Shown here: in pieces, positions 36,758 to 44,964 of the stretch
Layout of the letters: every line of letters starts with the position of its first letter
How positions within the stretch are numbered: position 1 is the first letter of the stretch
DNA from: Aeriscardovia sp.
GTDB taxonomy: Bacteria > Actinomycetota > Actinomycetes > Actinomycetales > Bifidobacteriaceae
Direction: 5' to 3'
Assembly (NCBI GenBank): GCA_017405305.1
Contig: JAFRAT010000001.1
Location: 1-64,000 of the forward strand
Length of the DNA stretch: 64,000 nt
The notes under the pieces: generated by a model
Told to the model about the DNA's origin: nothing
Database searches by the model: none
What the model saw: only the letters and a program-made list of their open reading frames with translations
Translations under genes and position numbers: made by a program

Positions 36758-38365
36758 ATGGCTTTTAGTTCTTTGACTGACAGACTGTCTAATGCCTTCA
36801 AGCATCTGCGTTCGAAAGGCAAACTGTCCGAAACCGATATCGACGGCACAATCCGCGAGATCCGCCGCGCGCTCCTCGACGCCGACGTGGCTCTGCCCGT
36901 CGTCCGCCGGTTTTGCGCGCAGGTGCGCGAGCGCTGCCTGGGCATCGAGGTCTCAAAAGCCCTGAACCCGGCGCAGCAGGTCGTCAAAATCGTCAACGAC
37001 GAGCTGACCGACATCCTCGGCGCTGGAGTCGATCGTCCGCTGAGTTTTGCGAAGAAACCGCCGACCATCATTATGCTCGTCGGCCTCCAGGGTGCCGGCA
37101 AGACCACCCTGGCCGGCAAGCTTGGCTACTGGTTCAAGGATTCGGGTCACACTCCGCTGCTCGTCGCGGCGGATCTGCAGCGCCCGAATGCCGTCACCCA
37201 GCTGAAGGTCGTCGGCGAGCGCGCCGGCGTGCCGGTCTTCGCGCCGGAACCGGGCGTGACTGACGAGACGGGCGGGGCCGTCGCCCCGGCGCAGTCCACT
37301 GGGGATCCGGTGGACGTGGCGCGTCGTTCCGTCGAGTTCGCCCGTCAGAAGCTTTACGATACGGTCATCATCGATACCGCCGGTCGTTTGGGCGTGGACG
37401 AGGAGCTGATGCGTCAGGCGCGCGACATCCGCGATGCTGTCCAGCCGGACGAGGTGCTCTTCGTCATCGACGCCATGATTGGCCAGGACGCCGTCCAAAC
37501 CGCGCAGGCATTTAACGAAGGTGTCGGCTTCACTGGTGTGGTGCTCACCAAGCTCGACGGCGACGCTCGCGGCGGCGCGGCCCTGTCGGTGGTGTCCGTC
37601 ACCCACGAGCCGATCCTCTTCGACTCCACTGGCGAAGGCCTCAAGGACTTCGAGGTCTTCCACCCGGATCGCATGGCCGGCCGCATCCTCGACATGGGCG
37701 ACGTGCTTACCCTCATCGAACGGGCTCAGAAGCAGTTCGACGAAAAGGAGGCCATGGAGGCCGCGCAGAAGATCCACGAGGGCAACTTCGGCCTCGACGA
37801 TTTCATGGCCGAGCTGAAACAGGTCCGCCAGCTGGGTCCGATGAAGAAGCTCCTCATGATGATCCCGGGTATGGCCCAGTATCGCACCCAGCTCGAGAAT
37901 TTCGATGAGTCCAAGGTTGACCAGACCGAGGCGATCATCAAGTCGATGACGCCGGCCGAGCGCCGCGACCCGAGCATCATCGACGGTTCCCGCCGCGCTC
38001 GCATCGCCCTGGGTTCGGGCGTGACTGTCGCCGATGTCAACGGGCTCATCACCCGTTTCAACCAGGCTGCCAAGATGATGAAGCGCGTCAGCAACAAGAT
38101 GGGTGTGGGCGGCATGGCTGGCTATAGCGGCCCCAAGAAGAAGGGCGGCAAGAAAAAGAAGAAAGGCAGCAAGTCCGGCAATCCGGCGAAGCGCGAGGCC
38201 GAGGAGAAGGCTCTGCGCGAACGCCTAGCCGGCAAGCGCGACGCTCCGGCGGGTTCGTCCTTCATGAAGCAGCCGTCGAATCCGACGATCGAGGACATCA
38301 AAGCGCAGATGGCCAGCGGGAATATGCCGGACCTGTCCAGTCTCGGCGGGATGCTCGGCCGCTAA
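36758..38365 (+). CDS. ffh: Signal recognition particle GTPase
   Basis: 535 residues. Binds SRP RNA and signal peptides and docks nascent membrane proteins to FtsY. N domain (1-90), G domain with GLQGAGKTTLAGKLG, DTAGRLGVDEELM and LTKLDGDARGGAALS, then the Met-rich M domain (about 335-455: MKKLLMMIPGMAQY and MMKRVSNKMGVGGM). Two unusual points: an insertion of about 20 residues after VPVFAPEPG in the G domain, and a Lys-rich stretch (GPKKKGGKKKKKGSKSG) followed by a 60-residue C-terminal tail. Confidence 0.95.
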   Translation: MAFSSLTDRLSNAFKHLRSKGKLSETDIDGTIREIRRALLDADVALPVVRRFCAQVRERCLGIEVSKALNPAQQVVKIVNDELTDILGAGVDRPLSFAKKPPTIIMLVGLQGAGKTTLAGKLGYWFKDSGHTPLLVAADLQRPNAVTQLKVVGERAGVPVFAPEPGVTDETGGAVAPAQSTGDPVDVARRSVEFARQKLYDTVIIDTAGRLGVDEELMRQARDIRDAVQPDEVLFVIDAMIGQDAVQTAQAFNEGVGFTGVVLTKLDGDARGGAALSVVSVTHEPILFDSTGEGLKDFEVFHPDRMAGRILDMGDVLTLIERAQKQFDEKEAMEAAQKIHEGNFGLDDFMAELKQVRQLGPMKKLLMMIPGMAQYRTQLENFDESKVDQTEAIIKSMTPAERRDPSIIDGSRRARIALGSGVTVADVNGLITRFNQAAKMMKRVSNKMGVGGMAGYSGPKKKGGKKKKKGSKSGNPAKREAEEKALRERLAGKRDAPAGSSFMKQPSNPTIEDIKAQMASGNMPDLSSLGGMLGR

Positions 38366-38443
38366 CGCGAACCGCGGAACCGCCCACTCCGCTGCCCTGG
38401 TGCGTCGTCGCCGGGTCGCTTCTGAAAGGAGACTTCTTTTCTC

Positions 38444-39778
38444 ATGGCATGGCTGTGGATTCTCACCATTCTCATTGGCCTGTGGATGTGCTTGCGCTAC
38501 CTGCCGGCGGGGTTCGACGCGAAACGCCCGGTCGGGGAGCTCATCGCGCTGACGCCTCTGCTGTGCATCCCGCTGGTCGTGCTCGTCGTCGTGTCCGCGT
38601 GCATGGACGCCTGGTGGCCGTTCGCTATCGGACTGTTCCTGCTGGCTTGCGAAGTCTGGTTCCGCCGCGGGTACTTTTTCGGCGCTAAGCCAAAGGGCGC
38701 TGGTCTGACCCGGAACAACAGCTCGACGACCGGCACGAACAAAAGCAAGGTGGGCAAGGACAAGGCCGCCGCGCGCAACGACGCGCAAAGTGATGCCGCG
38801 ACTGATGCCGCTGAACTGGAACAGTCCGGCCGCAGTATCCTGGACGTCCTCCTCGTCGAGAACGGCGGCGACGAGGACAAGACGGAATCCACGCCGAACG
38901 CGTTCCTCCTCAACACCTTGGGTGAGGAAGCCGCTGCAAGGGCGACCGACCAGAGCGAAGAACAGGAGCTGACGAACGCCATGGCTGCGCCTGCCCATGC
39001 CACAGAGCAGGAGAAGCCAACGGGCCTAACGGTCATGACACTCAACTGCCGCTACGGTCGCGCCGACCCGACCGCCATCATCGACGCAGTCCGCCGCTAT
39101 CACGTGGACGTGCTCGCCCTGCAGGAAACCAGCGCAGAGCTGGAGCAGTCCCTTATCGACGCCCGCCTCATCCTCGACCTGCCTTATCACGCCGCCGGCG
39201 CGCCGACGAAGAACGACAACGGTGGTTTCAACATGATCTGGACCCGCGACGTGCCGACCACGCTCAAACCGAACACCATCGACCTTGAGGCGGCCGCGGC
39301 GCCGGGTGCCGTCGTCAAGGTCGGTGACCAGAGCGTGCTCGTGGCCAGCGCGCATCCGAAGTCCCCGCACCGCGGCGGCCAGTACTGGGGCTATGGCATC
39401 GCGCACCTGTCCGAGTTCCTTGGCTATACGGGCCTGACAAAGCCAGCGATCCCGGAGCACGTCCCCGCTGCAGTCGACCCCATCACGCCGCGGCCGGACG
39501 AGCACATCGCCGACTCCGTCGTCGTCATGGGCGACCTCAACTCCAGCCTCGACATCCCGTCCTTCCGCTCACTGCTCAACGCCGGCTTCATCGACTCTTC
39601 CCTGGAAACGCACAGCGGCATGCACCTGACCTTTCCGGCCTCCTGGCCTGTCGTCCCGCGCGTTCTCGAACTCGACCACGTACTCCACTCCCGCGGACTG
39701 GCCGCCACGGAGATCACCGCGTTCAAGGTGCCGGGCACCGACCACGCAGCCCTCGTCGCCCACCTCGTGGAAGCCTAA
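38444..39778 (+). CDS. Membrane-anchored endonuclease/exonuclease/phosphatase (EEP) protein
   Basis: 444 residues. Three hydrophobic segments in the first 90 residues (about 3-22, 32-52, 55-75), a low-complexity charged linker (about 85-185), then an EEP domain: VMTLNCRYGRADPT, LALQETSAEL (catalytic Glu), VMGDLNSS (catalytic Asp/Asn), and LDHVL and DHAALVAHL (catalytic His). The fold covers DNases, phosphodiesterases and sphingomyelinase-like enzymes; the domain probably faces outward or inward depending on an odd number of helices. Substrate unknown. AAAGGAG about eleven bases upstream. Confidence 0.85.
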   Translation: MAWLWILTILIGLWMCLRYLPAGFDAKRPVGELIALTPLLCIPLVVLVVVSACMDAWWPFAIGLFLLACEVWFRRGYFFGAKPKGAGLTRNNSSTTGTNKSKVGKDKAAARNDAQSDAATDAAELEQSGRSILDVLLVENGGDEDKTESTPNAFLLNTLGEEAAARATDQSEEQELTNAMAAPAHATEQEKPTGLTVMTLNCRYGRADPTAIIDAVRRYHVDVLALQETSAELEQSLIDARLILDLPYHAAGAPTKNDNGGFNMIWTRDVPTTLKPNTIDLEAAAAPGAVVKVGDQSVLVASAHPKSPHRGGQYWGYGIAHLSEFLGYTGLTKPAIPEHVPAAVDPITPRPDEHIADSVVVMGDLNSSLDIPSFRSLLNAGFIDSSLETHSGMHLTFPASWPVVPRVLELDHVLHSRGLAATEITAFKVPGTDHAALVAHLVEA

Positions 39779-39855
39779 ACCGTCAGCCTCCCCAAAAACG
39801 AACCCGAAACAGCGCCGACCCGCGGCCGGACGTTCTTTTGACGACCGGTCGTCCC

Positions 39856-39861
39856 TATAAT
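39856..39861 (+). promoter_or_regulatory. -10 element upstream of rpsP
   Basis: Perfect TATAAT about 118 bases before the rpsP start. A TTGACG lies only 12 bases upstream, too close to be its -35; the properly spaced -35 position has no good match. Confidence 0.45.
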
Positions 39862-39978
39862 AGTGGAGTTATCCGTCCGCGGGAGCCCTCACAACCCGCG
39901 CCACGGGGAGCATGCCAAGCCAAAGGCCATCCCCACATGGCCCGCAGCGAAGCGACCTGAAACAACAAGGAGATCCTT

Positions 39979-40422
39979 TTGTCCACTAGGATTCGTCTCA
40001 AGCGCATGGGCAAGATCCACTACGCTTACTACCGCGTCGTCGTCGTCGATCAGCACAAAAAGCGCGATGGCCGCGTCATCGAAGAAGTGGGAACCTACAA
40101 CCCGAACACCCAGCCGTCCGACATCCACATCAAGTCGGACCGCGTCCAGTATTGGCTCGGCGTCGGCGCCCAGCCGTCCGACGCTGCTCTCGTGCTCCTC
40201 AAGCTCACTGGCGATTGGCAGAAGTTCAAAGGTCTGCCGGGCGCCGAAGGCAGTCTGAAGGCCGTCGAGAACGCTAAGGACACCGAAGCCGCTGTCGCCA
40301 AGGTCGCCAACGAGGCCCAGAAGCTCAAGGCCGACAAGTCGGCCAAGGAGGAAAAGGCCAAGAAGGATGCCGAAGCCGCTGAAACCGCGGAGGCCGAGGA
40401 GACGGAAGAGAAAGCCGAGTAA
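39979..40422 (+). CDS. rpsP: 30S ribosomal protein S16
   Basis: 147 residues, with the S16 core RIRLKRMGKIHYAYYRVVV at the start and IEEVGTYNPNTQP after it. TTG is the start codon, supported by AAGGAGA at a proper distance and by the family N-terminus. The C-terminal 55 residues are an Ala/Glu/Lys-rich extension beyond the core, usual in bifidobacterial and other actinobacterial S16. First gene of rpsP-khpA-rimM-x-trmD. Confidence 0.95.
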   Translation: MSTRIRLKRMGKIHYAYYRVVVVDQHKKRDGRVIEEVGTYNPNTQPSDIHIKSDRVQYWLGVGAQPSDAALVLLKLTGDWQKFKGLPGAEGSLKAVENAKDTEAAVAKVANEAQKLKADKSAKEEKAKKDAEAAETAEAEETEEKAE

Positions 40423-40426
40423 AACC

Positions 40427-40660
40427 ATGCTCGCTGAAGCGCTGAAACATCTGATCAGCACCATCGTTGACTTTCCGGAGGACGTCTCCGTCAAGTCGTA
40501 CGACAACAGCCACGGCGAACTGCTGCGCGTGCGCGTGAACCCGGAGGACATCGGGCGCGTTATCGGCCGCTGCGGGCGCACCGCGAACGCCCTGCGGTCC
40601 GTCATACAGGCGGTGTCGGACCATCGTGTTCGTATTGACATCATGGACATGCGCCGATGA
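40427..40660 (+). CDS. khpA: KH-domain RNA-binding protein KhpA
   Basis: 77 residues from ATG 40427, four bases after the rpsP stop. Single KH fold with the GxxG loop in IGRVIGRCGRTANALRSV. KhpA (with KhpB) binds small RNAs and affects division and wall growth in Gram-positives. Between rpsP and rimM is its standard position. Confidence 0.93.
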   Translation: MLAEALKHLISTIVDFPEDVSVKSYDNSHGELLRVRVNPEDIGRVIGRCGRTANALRSVIQAVSDHRVRIDIMDMRR

Positions 40661-41217
40661 GCAGCGCTTCACACGCTTGCGCCGACCCTCAGCAGCCGCG
40701 GTTGCTGAGGGTCTGTCGTATCGGCCGCGCGCAGGGCCTCAAAGGCGAAGTCAACGTCTATAGCTACACCGACGACCCCGAGGACCGGTACGCCGCCGGC
40801 TCGCGGCTCGTCGCCCGCGCGAAGGATGGTTCCGCTGGCCGCTGGTTCACCGTCGTGTCGGCGCGGCGCTTCAAACAGCGCTGGATTCTCCGCTTCTCCG
40901 GCGTTGCCGACCGCACTTCGGCCGAAGCTCTTTCAGGCGTCGAGCTGTTTTGCGAACCGGGCCCCAAAAATGGCGGCGAGGACGACGACATCTACCTGGA
41001 GGACCTCGTCGGCCTGCGCGCGCAGCTGAAAGACGGCACGCCGCTAGGCAAAGTCACGGACGCCATTGACAGCCCCGGCCAGACACTGCTGGAAGTGACG
41101 GAACCGCGCGGTTCCGTCAGCCTAGTCCCCTACGTGGAGGAAATCGTGCCGGACATGGACCTCGAGGCCGGCGTCGTCGTGCTCAACCCGCCTGTCGGTC
41201 TCCTGCAGGAGCTGTGA
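40657..41217 (+). CDS. rimM: 16S rRNA processing protein RimM
   Basis: 186 residues. Assists assembly of the 30S head and binds S19. N-terminal RimM domain opening VCRIGRAQGLKGEVNVYSYT, and a C-terminal PRC-barrel (DIYLEDLVGLRAQLKDGTPL through LVPYVEEIVPDMDLE). ATG overlaps the khpA stop by four bases. A 14-residue non-conserved leader precedes the domain. Confidence 0.93.
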   Translation: MSSASHACADPQQPRLLRVCRIGRAQGLKGEVNVYSYTDDPEDRYAAGSRLVARAKDGSAGRWFTVVSARRFKQRWILRFSGVADRTSAEALSGVELFCEPGPKNGGEDDDIYLEDLVGLRAQLKDGTPLGKVTDAIDSPGQTLLEVTEPRGSVSLVPYVEEIVPDMDLEAGVVVLNPPVGLLQEL

Positions 41218-41299
41218 GCGGCCGAAGCGGCGACGCAGATCACCATCGCAGCGCAATGAATCGCAAACAACACACAGGGCAAACCCAAGAAGGGCATAA

Positions 41300-41797
41300 A
41301 TGATTCTCAGCACTCATTTCGGACTGCCTCGCAAAGCCGGCGAATATTGGCTCGACGCCGTCAGCATCCTGCTCGGTCTTATCTGCGCCCAAAGCGCCCG
41401 CGCCGTCGGACAAGACTGGGCTGTTTGGGTTTTCGAGCTATCGGTCTTCTGCCAGGTGCTGTACTACATCGTCGACGAGGCCGCGCGCCTGCGCATCTGG
41501 AAGCTGGGGCCGCAGGTCATCCAACGCCTGCAGCAAGGACTGCCCGTCGACACGCCCGATTTCCACAGCGTTCCCCAGGATCAGACGCTGCAGCAATGGC
41601 CCTCAAGCACGAATCAAGGCCTCGCCGGCCCGAACCGCAACGGCATCGGCGGGTTCTTCCCCAGCCAGATGCCGCAGCAGCCGTCGACCATGTTCATCGC
41701 CACGGGCCGCCTCAAGACCCTGATCACGTGGCGCACGCTGCTGATGGCGGCAACTACGGTGCTGCTCATTGTCGGCTTGTTCGGCACGCTGTTCTAA
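41300..41797 (+). CDS. Hypothetical membrane protein between rimM and trmD
   Basis: 165 residues, unrecognised. Hydrophobic segments around residues 15-33, 42-60 and 146-163, with a hydrophilic Gln/Pro/Asn-rich central part (about 85-130), so likely two or three membrane passes. GAAGGGC lies just before the ATG. Its place inside the otherwise conserved rpsP-khpA-rimM-trmD operon is notable; rimM ends 82 bases before it and trmD starts 75 bases after it, all in one direction. Confidence 0.75.
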   Translation: MILSTHFGLPRKAGEYWLDAVSILLGLICAQSARAVGQDWAVWVFELSVFCQVLYYIVDEAARLRIWKLGPQVIQRLQQGLPVDTPDFHSVPQDQTLQQWPSSTNQGLAGPNRNGIGGFFPSQMPQQPSTMFIATGRLKTLITWRTLLMAATTVLLIVGLFGTLF

Positions 41798-41871
41798 TTC
41801 CGGTCTCCGATTTCCCTACCATCCGCTTCCCGGCCGCCGCGTCGGCCGCCCGTGGCTTCGAAGGTCCATCC

Positions 41872-42744
41872 ATGCGCATCGATATCGTTTCCGTTTTCCC
41901 CGACTACTTCCGCGTCCTCAACCTTGGCCTGCTCGGCAAAGCCCAGAAGCGCGGGATTGTCTCTATCGCCACGTACGACCTGCGCGACTGGACGCACGAC
42001 ATCCACCACTCCGTGGACGACACCCCGGTCGGCGGCGGCGCCGGCATGGTCATGAAGCCGGAAATCTGGGCGGAGTGCCTCGACGAGGTGCTCGGCGACA
42101 ATGAGGACGCCAACGCAAGCACCGCCGATGCCAGCGGTTCGACCGTCGACGTGCCCATCCTTATCTTCCCAAACCCGTCCGCCCCCCTATTCACCCAGGA
42201 GACGGCCACCGAACTGAGCTGCTCGTCCCGCCGCCTCGTCTTCGGCTGCGGCCGCTACGAAGGCATCGACGCGCGCGTGCCCGAATATTACCGCACCGTC
42301 GGCAGGCCGCTCACCGCTGACCACGGCGAGAACGCTCCGCGCCAGCCAATCGAGGTGCGCGAATACTCCATCGGCGACTACGTGCTCAACGGCGGCGAAG
42401 TAGCCGCTTGTGCCATGATCGAGGCCATCACGCGTCTGCTGCCCGGATTCATGGGCAACCCCGACTCCATCGTCAAGGAGTCCTATACGAGCGAGCCTTT
42501 GCTCGAATACCCGCAGTACACGCGCCCAACCACCTGGCGGGGCCTGGCCGTGCCCGAGATTCTTATGTCCGGCGACCATGGCAGGGTGGATCGCTTCCGC
42601 CGAGACCAGTCGCTCGCCAAAACCGCTGTTATCCGCCCCGACCTGCTGGGGCAGCTCGAGTGCGCGAAGCTCAGCAAGCAAGACCGCAAGACCCTCATCG
42701 CCCTGGGCTGGACCGTTAACGGCCAGCACCCGCGCAAAGCGTGA
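41872..42744 (+). CDS. trmD: tRNA (guanine-N1)-methyltransferase
   Basis: 290 residues from ATG 41872; the frame extends far upstream over the previous gene without support. Methylates G37 of tRNAs with CNN-type anticodons using SAM, through a trefoil-knot fold. The opening RIDIVSVFPDYFRVL, GGGAGMVMKPEIW, the knot region RLVFGCGRYEGIDARV and EYSIGDYVLNGGEVA are clear, as is GDHGRVDRFRRDQSL near the end. An insertion of about 20 residues follows the DEVLGDNED segment. Confidence 0.95.
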   Translation: MRIDIVSVFPDYFRVLNLGLLGKAQKRGIVSIATYDLRDWTHDIHHSVDDTPVGGGAGMVMKPEIWAECLDEVLGDNEDANASTADASGSTVDVPILIFPNPSAPLFTQETATELSCSSRRLVFGCGRYEGIDARVPEYYRTVGRPLTADHGENAPRQPIEVREYSIGDYVLNGGEVAACAMIEAITRLLPGFMGNPDSIVKESYTSEPLLEYPQYTRPTTWRGLAVPEILMSGDHGRVDRFRRDQSLAKTAVIRPDLLGQLECAKLSKQDRKTLIALGWTVNGQHPRKA

Positions 42745-43379
42745 AAGCCATAGGGTGGAAAGGCGCGGGACATTCGCTTTTTCCTCACAGCCTTCGCCCG
42801 CGTTCCATTCGGGGCGCTTCTGCAGAATCCTCAGACAGCGGGACACAGGACTTCGCTCCAACGCTTCGGAAGCGAGGAGACGCCATGTCACGCCCACCCA
42901 GGAAATGAAGAATCTGTCCGCCCGCCAGCCCGCTTCTGCATCGCCATGTCAGCGAACTAGCCGGCCCGAAGATGCCGACGCACGCAACGGACAATCCGCA
43001 CCTCGCTTGCCACGGACGCACCGCCGGCCAGGAGTACCGCACCACAACCTGCTCGCCAACGGCAAACTCGTCATCGCCGCTATCGTTCGCCGACAAAAGG
43101 GGCTGCGTCTTCCGTAGGCCGGTCGTGCTGCACAAGAACGACGCCATTCACAGCAACGCCGCAGCCACGCCGACAAGCCGGTCGGACAGTGGGACGATAA
43201 GCAGCTTACACAACGAGGCAGCCATCCCACGCCCCATAGCGTCTACGCGTAGAGGATGCTGCTTCTCCTTTTCAAGAGGACAACAGGACTCTCTACACAT
43301 AGCTTAGAGACTAGGAATTGGGTATAGCCGGGCGCCAGCTCAGAGCTTGATATCATGCCGACAATCCGGCCGCTCTTGC
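42745..43379. other. 635-base gap without a supported gene
   Basis: Short overlapping frames only. The C-terminal 45 residues that a shifted reading of the nitroreductase-like gene would encode fall here, but they are frame-shift nonsense. No terminator for trmD with a good T-run was found. Confidence 0.5.
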
Positions 43380-44097
43380 TCACGCCTGCGAGCCGAACAC
43401 GCGAACGCGCTGCTCGAGAGGCGTGTCCGCACGCGGATCGGCCGGCTTCTCGACGCTGCCGAACGGCATCTGGGCCGCTAGCCGCCAGGAATCGGGCAGA
43501 TGGAACCGTCGATCGCACATTCTCGTCGATGAGCGGGTTGTAGTGCTGCAGAGACGCGCCAAAGCCCAGTTCCGTCAGCTCGAGCCATTCAGCGTACTCC
43601 AGCATTCCTAGCGACGCATTCGCCCAGTTGGTGAAGTTATCGGCGTACAGAGGCATTTTCTTGGCCAGCCCGTCGGTGACATCGACGTCGTCGAATAGCA
43701 GCAGCGTACCGTGCCCGGCGGCGAAGCGGTGGATCTTCTCCTGCGTGCGCGGCCAACGTTCGCCGGATGTAACCTTATGCAGCGCAGCCAAGGTGATTTC
43801 ATTCCACAGTCTGCGGTGCGCGTCGCCCAGGAGGATGACCATCCGTTGGGACTGGGAGTTCCAGCCACTGGGAACCTCGTGCAGCACGTCCTCCAGCGCG
43901 GCGATCAACTGCTCGTCCGGCAGGCCGCAGGAGTCGCCGATCGTGTAGATGGAACGACGGCGGCGCATCACGTCCAACACAGGGTCGGCAGCCGGCATCG
44001 CTGGCGCAGCGCTCGACAAAGCCCCGGCCGTCAGATCAGTGGTCGCCACGCTCGGCTTGCCGCTCATCGCGACGTTTCCCTCGTCGTTCTCGTTCAT
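43380..44097 (-). pseudogene. Nitroreductase-family gene with frameshift near 43515
   Basis: From ATG 44097 (AAGGA upstream) the frame reads as an FMN-dependent nitroreductase of the small Frm2-like group: MRRRRSIYTIGDSCGLPDEQ, VPSGWNSQSQRMVILLG, LLLFDDVDVTDGL and GFGASLQHYNPLIDENVR. After that point the original frame turns into Arg/Ser-rich nonsense, while the next frame continues perfectly as RRFHLPDSWRLAAQMPFGSV to a stop at 43380. The interval is one base more than a multiple of three, fitting a one-base insertion. About 40 extra N-terminal residues precede the domain. Either a real inactivation or a sequencing error. Confidence 0.85.
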
Positions 44098-44303
44098 CGC
44101 ACCATCCTTCATCGCATCATCGGATTTCGTCCTGGCTTCCCGCCAACTGGACTCCAACGCTCACCGGGCACGCTACCAGACCCGCGTGAAGCTTTCAAGG
44201 CCTGCAACTCTGTCGGCGAACACGCTCCCACGGCGTCTGTCCGCCATCGGAGCGCGCAGCTGCGAACACCGCCATGAGACCGGATGCCGCCGCGACCCCG
44301 CTT

Positions 44304-44963
44304 TCATTCGGCTGCGGAAAGATAGCTGATGACTGTCTCCCCGTAGGAGCGAGTCATCTCGGTTTCCCAGCCCGCGGGCGGTGCCGGCTGCGCCGACCGG
44401 CTCGACCGCTCTACCACCATCACGCAGCTGTCCTCCAGCGCGCCTGACGACGCGACCGCCGCAAGCAGACCGTTGAAACCAGCGTCGGAGAAAGCGTACG
44501 GCGGGTCGAGGAACACGACGGAGAACCTCGGCCCCGCCGCTGCTAGTGCGCCGCTCCCCTCGTCGGCTTTCTGTTCGGCGTTCTTCGCTTCGCCGCTATG
44601 AGCCTTCGTCAGCTTGGCGATGTACGACTGCGCCGTGCCACGCACGATCAGCGCTGACAGGCCATCCTCGTTCCAGGAGCGGTTCTTGCGCGCCGTGGCC
44701 AATGACCGGCGCAGGCAGGCAACGGCTCCGGCCGATGCATCGACGAACACCGCTTGGTCGGCGCCGCGGGACAGCGCTTCGAAACCCAGTGCGCCCGATC
44801 CGGCGAACAGATCGAGGACCGCGCCGCCGTCGAGCGCGCCGATAGATTCCAGATGCGAGAATACCGCTTCCTTGGTTCGATCGGTCGTCGGACGCGTGCC
44901 GGACTTCGGCGCGTCGAGAGGCATGTTCTTGAGACGTCCTGCGATGATACGCATGGTTTTCAC
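44304..44963 (-). CDS. rsmD: 16S rRNA (guanine(966)-N2)-methyltransferase
   Basis: 219 residues. SAM-dependent Rossmann methyltransferase: RIIAGRLKNMPLDAPKSGTR, AVLDLFAGSGALGFEALSRG, and the catalytic DPPY in FLDPPYAFS. An Ala/Glu-rich insertion (about 115-140) is longer than in E. coli. Starts one base after the recG stop, in the usual actinobacterial recG-rsmD order. Confidence 0.93.
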   Translation of the reverse strand: MKTMRIIAGRLKNMPLDAPKSGTRPTTDRTKEAVFSHLESIGALDGGAVLDLFAGSGALGFEALSRGADQAVFVDASAGAVACLRRSLATARKNRSWNEDGLSALIVRGTAQSYIAKLTKAHSGEAKNAEQKADEGSGALAAAGPRFSVVFLDPPYAFSDAGFNGLLAAVASSGALEDSCVMVVERSSRSAQPAPPAGWETEMTRSYGETVISYLSAAE

Positions 44964-44964
44964 C

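Noticed and set aside
39838-39843. TTGACG as -35 of the rpsP promoter
   Set aside because: Only 12 bases separate it from TATAAT; a functional spacer would be 16-18 bases.
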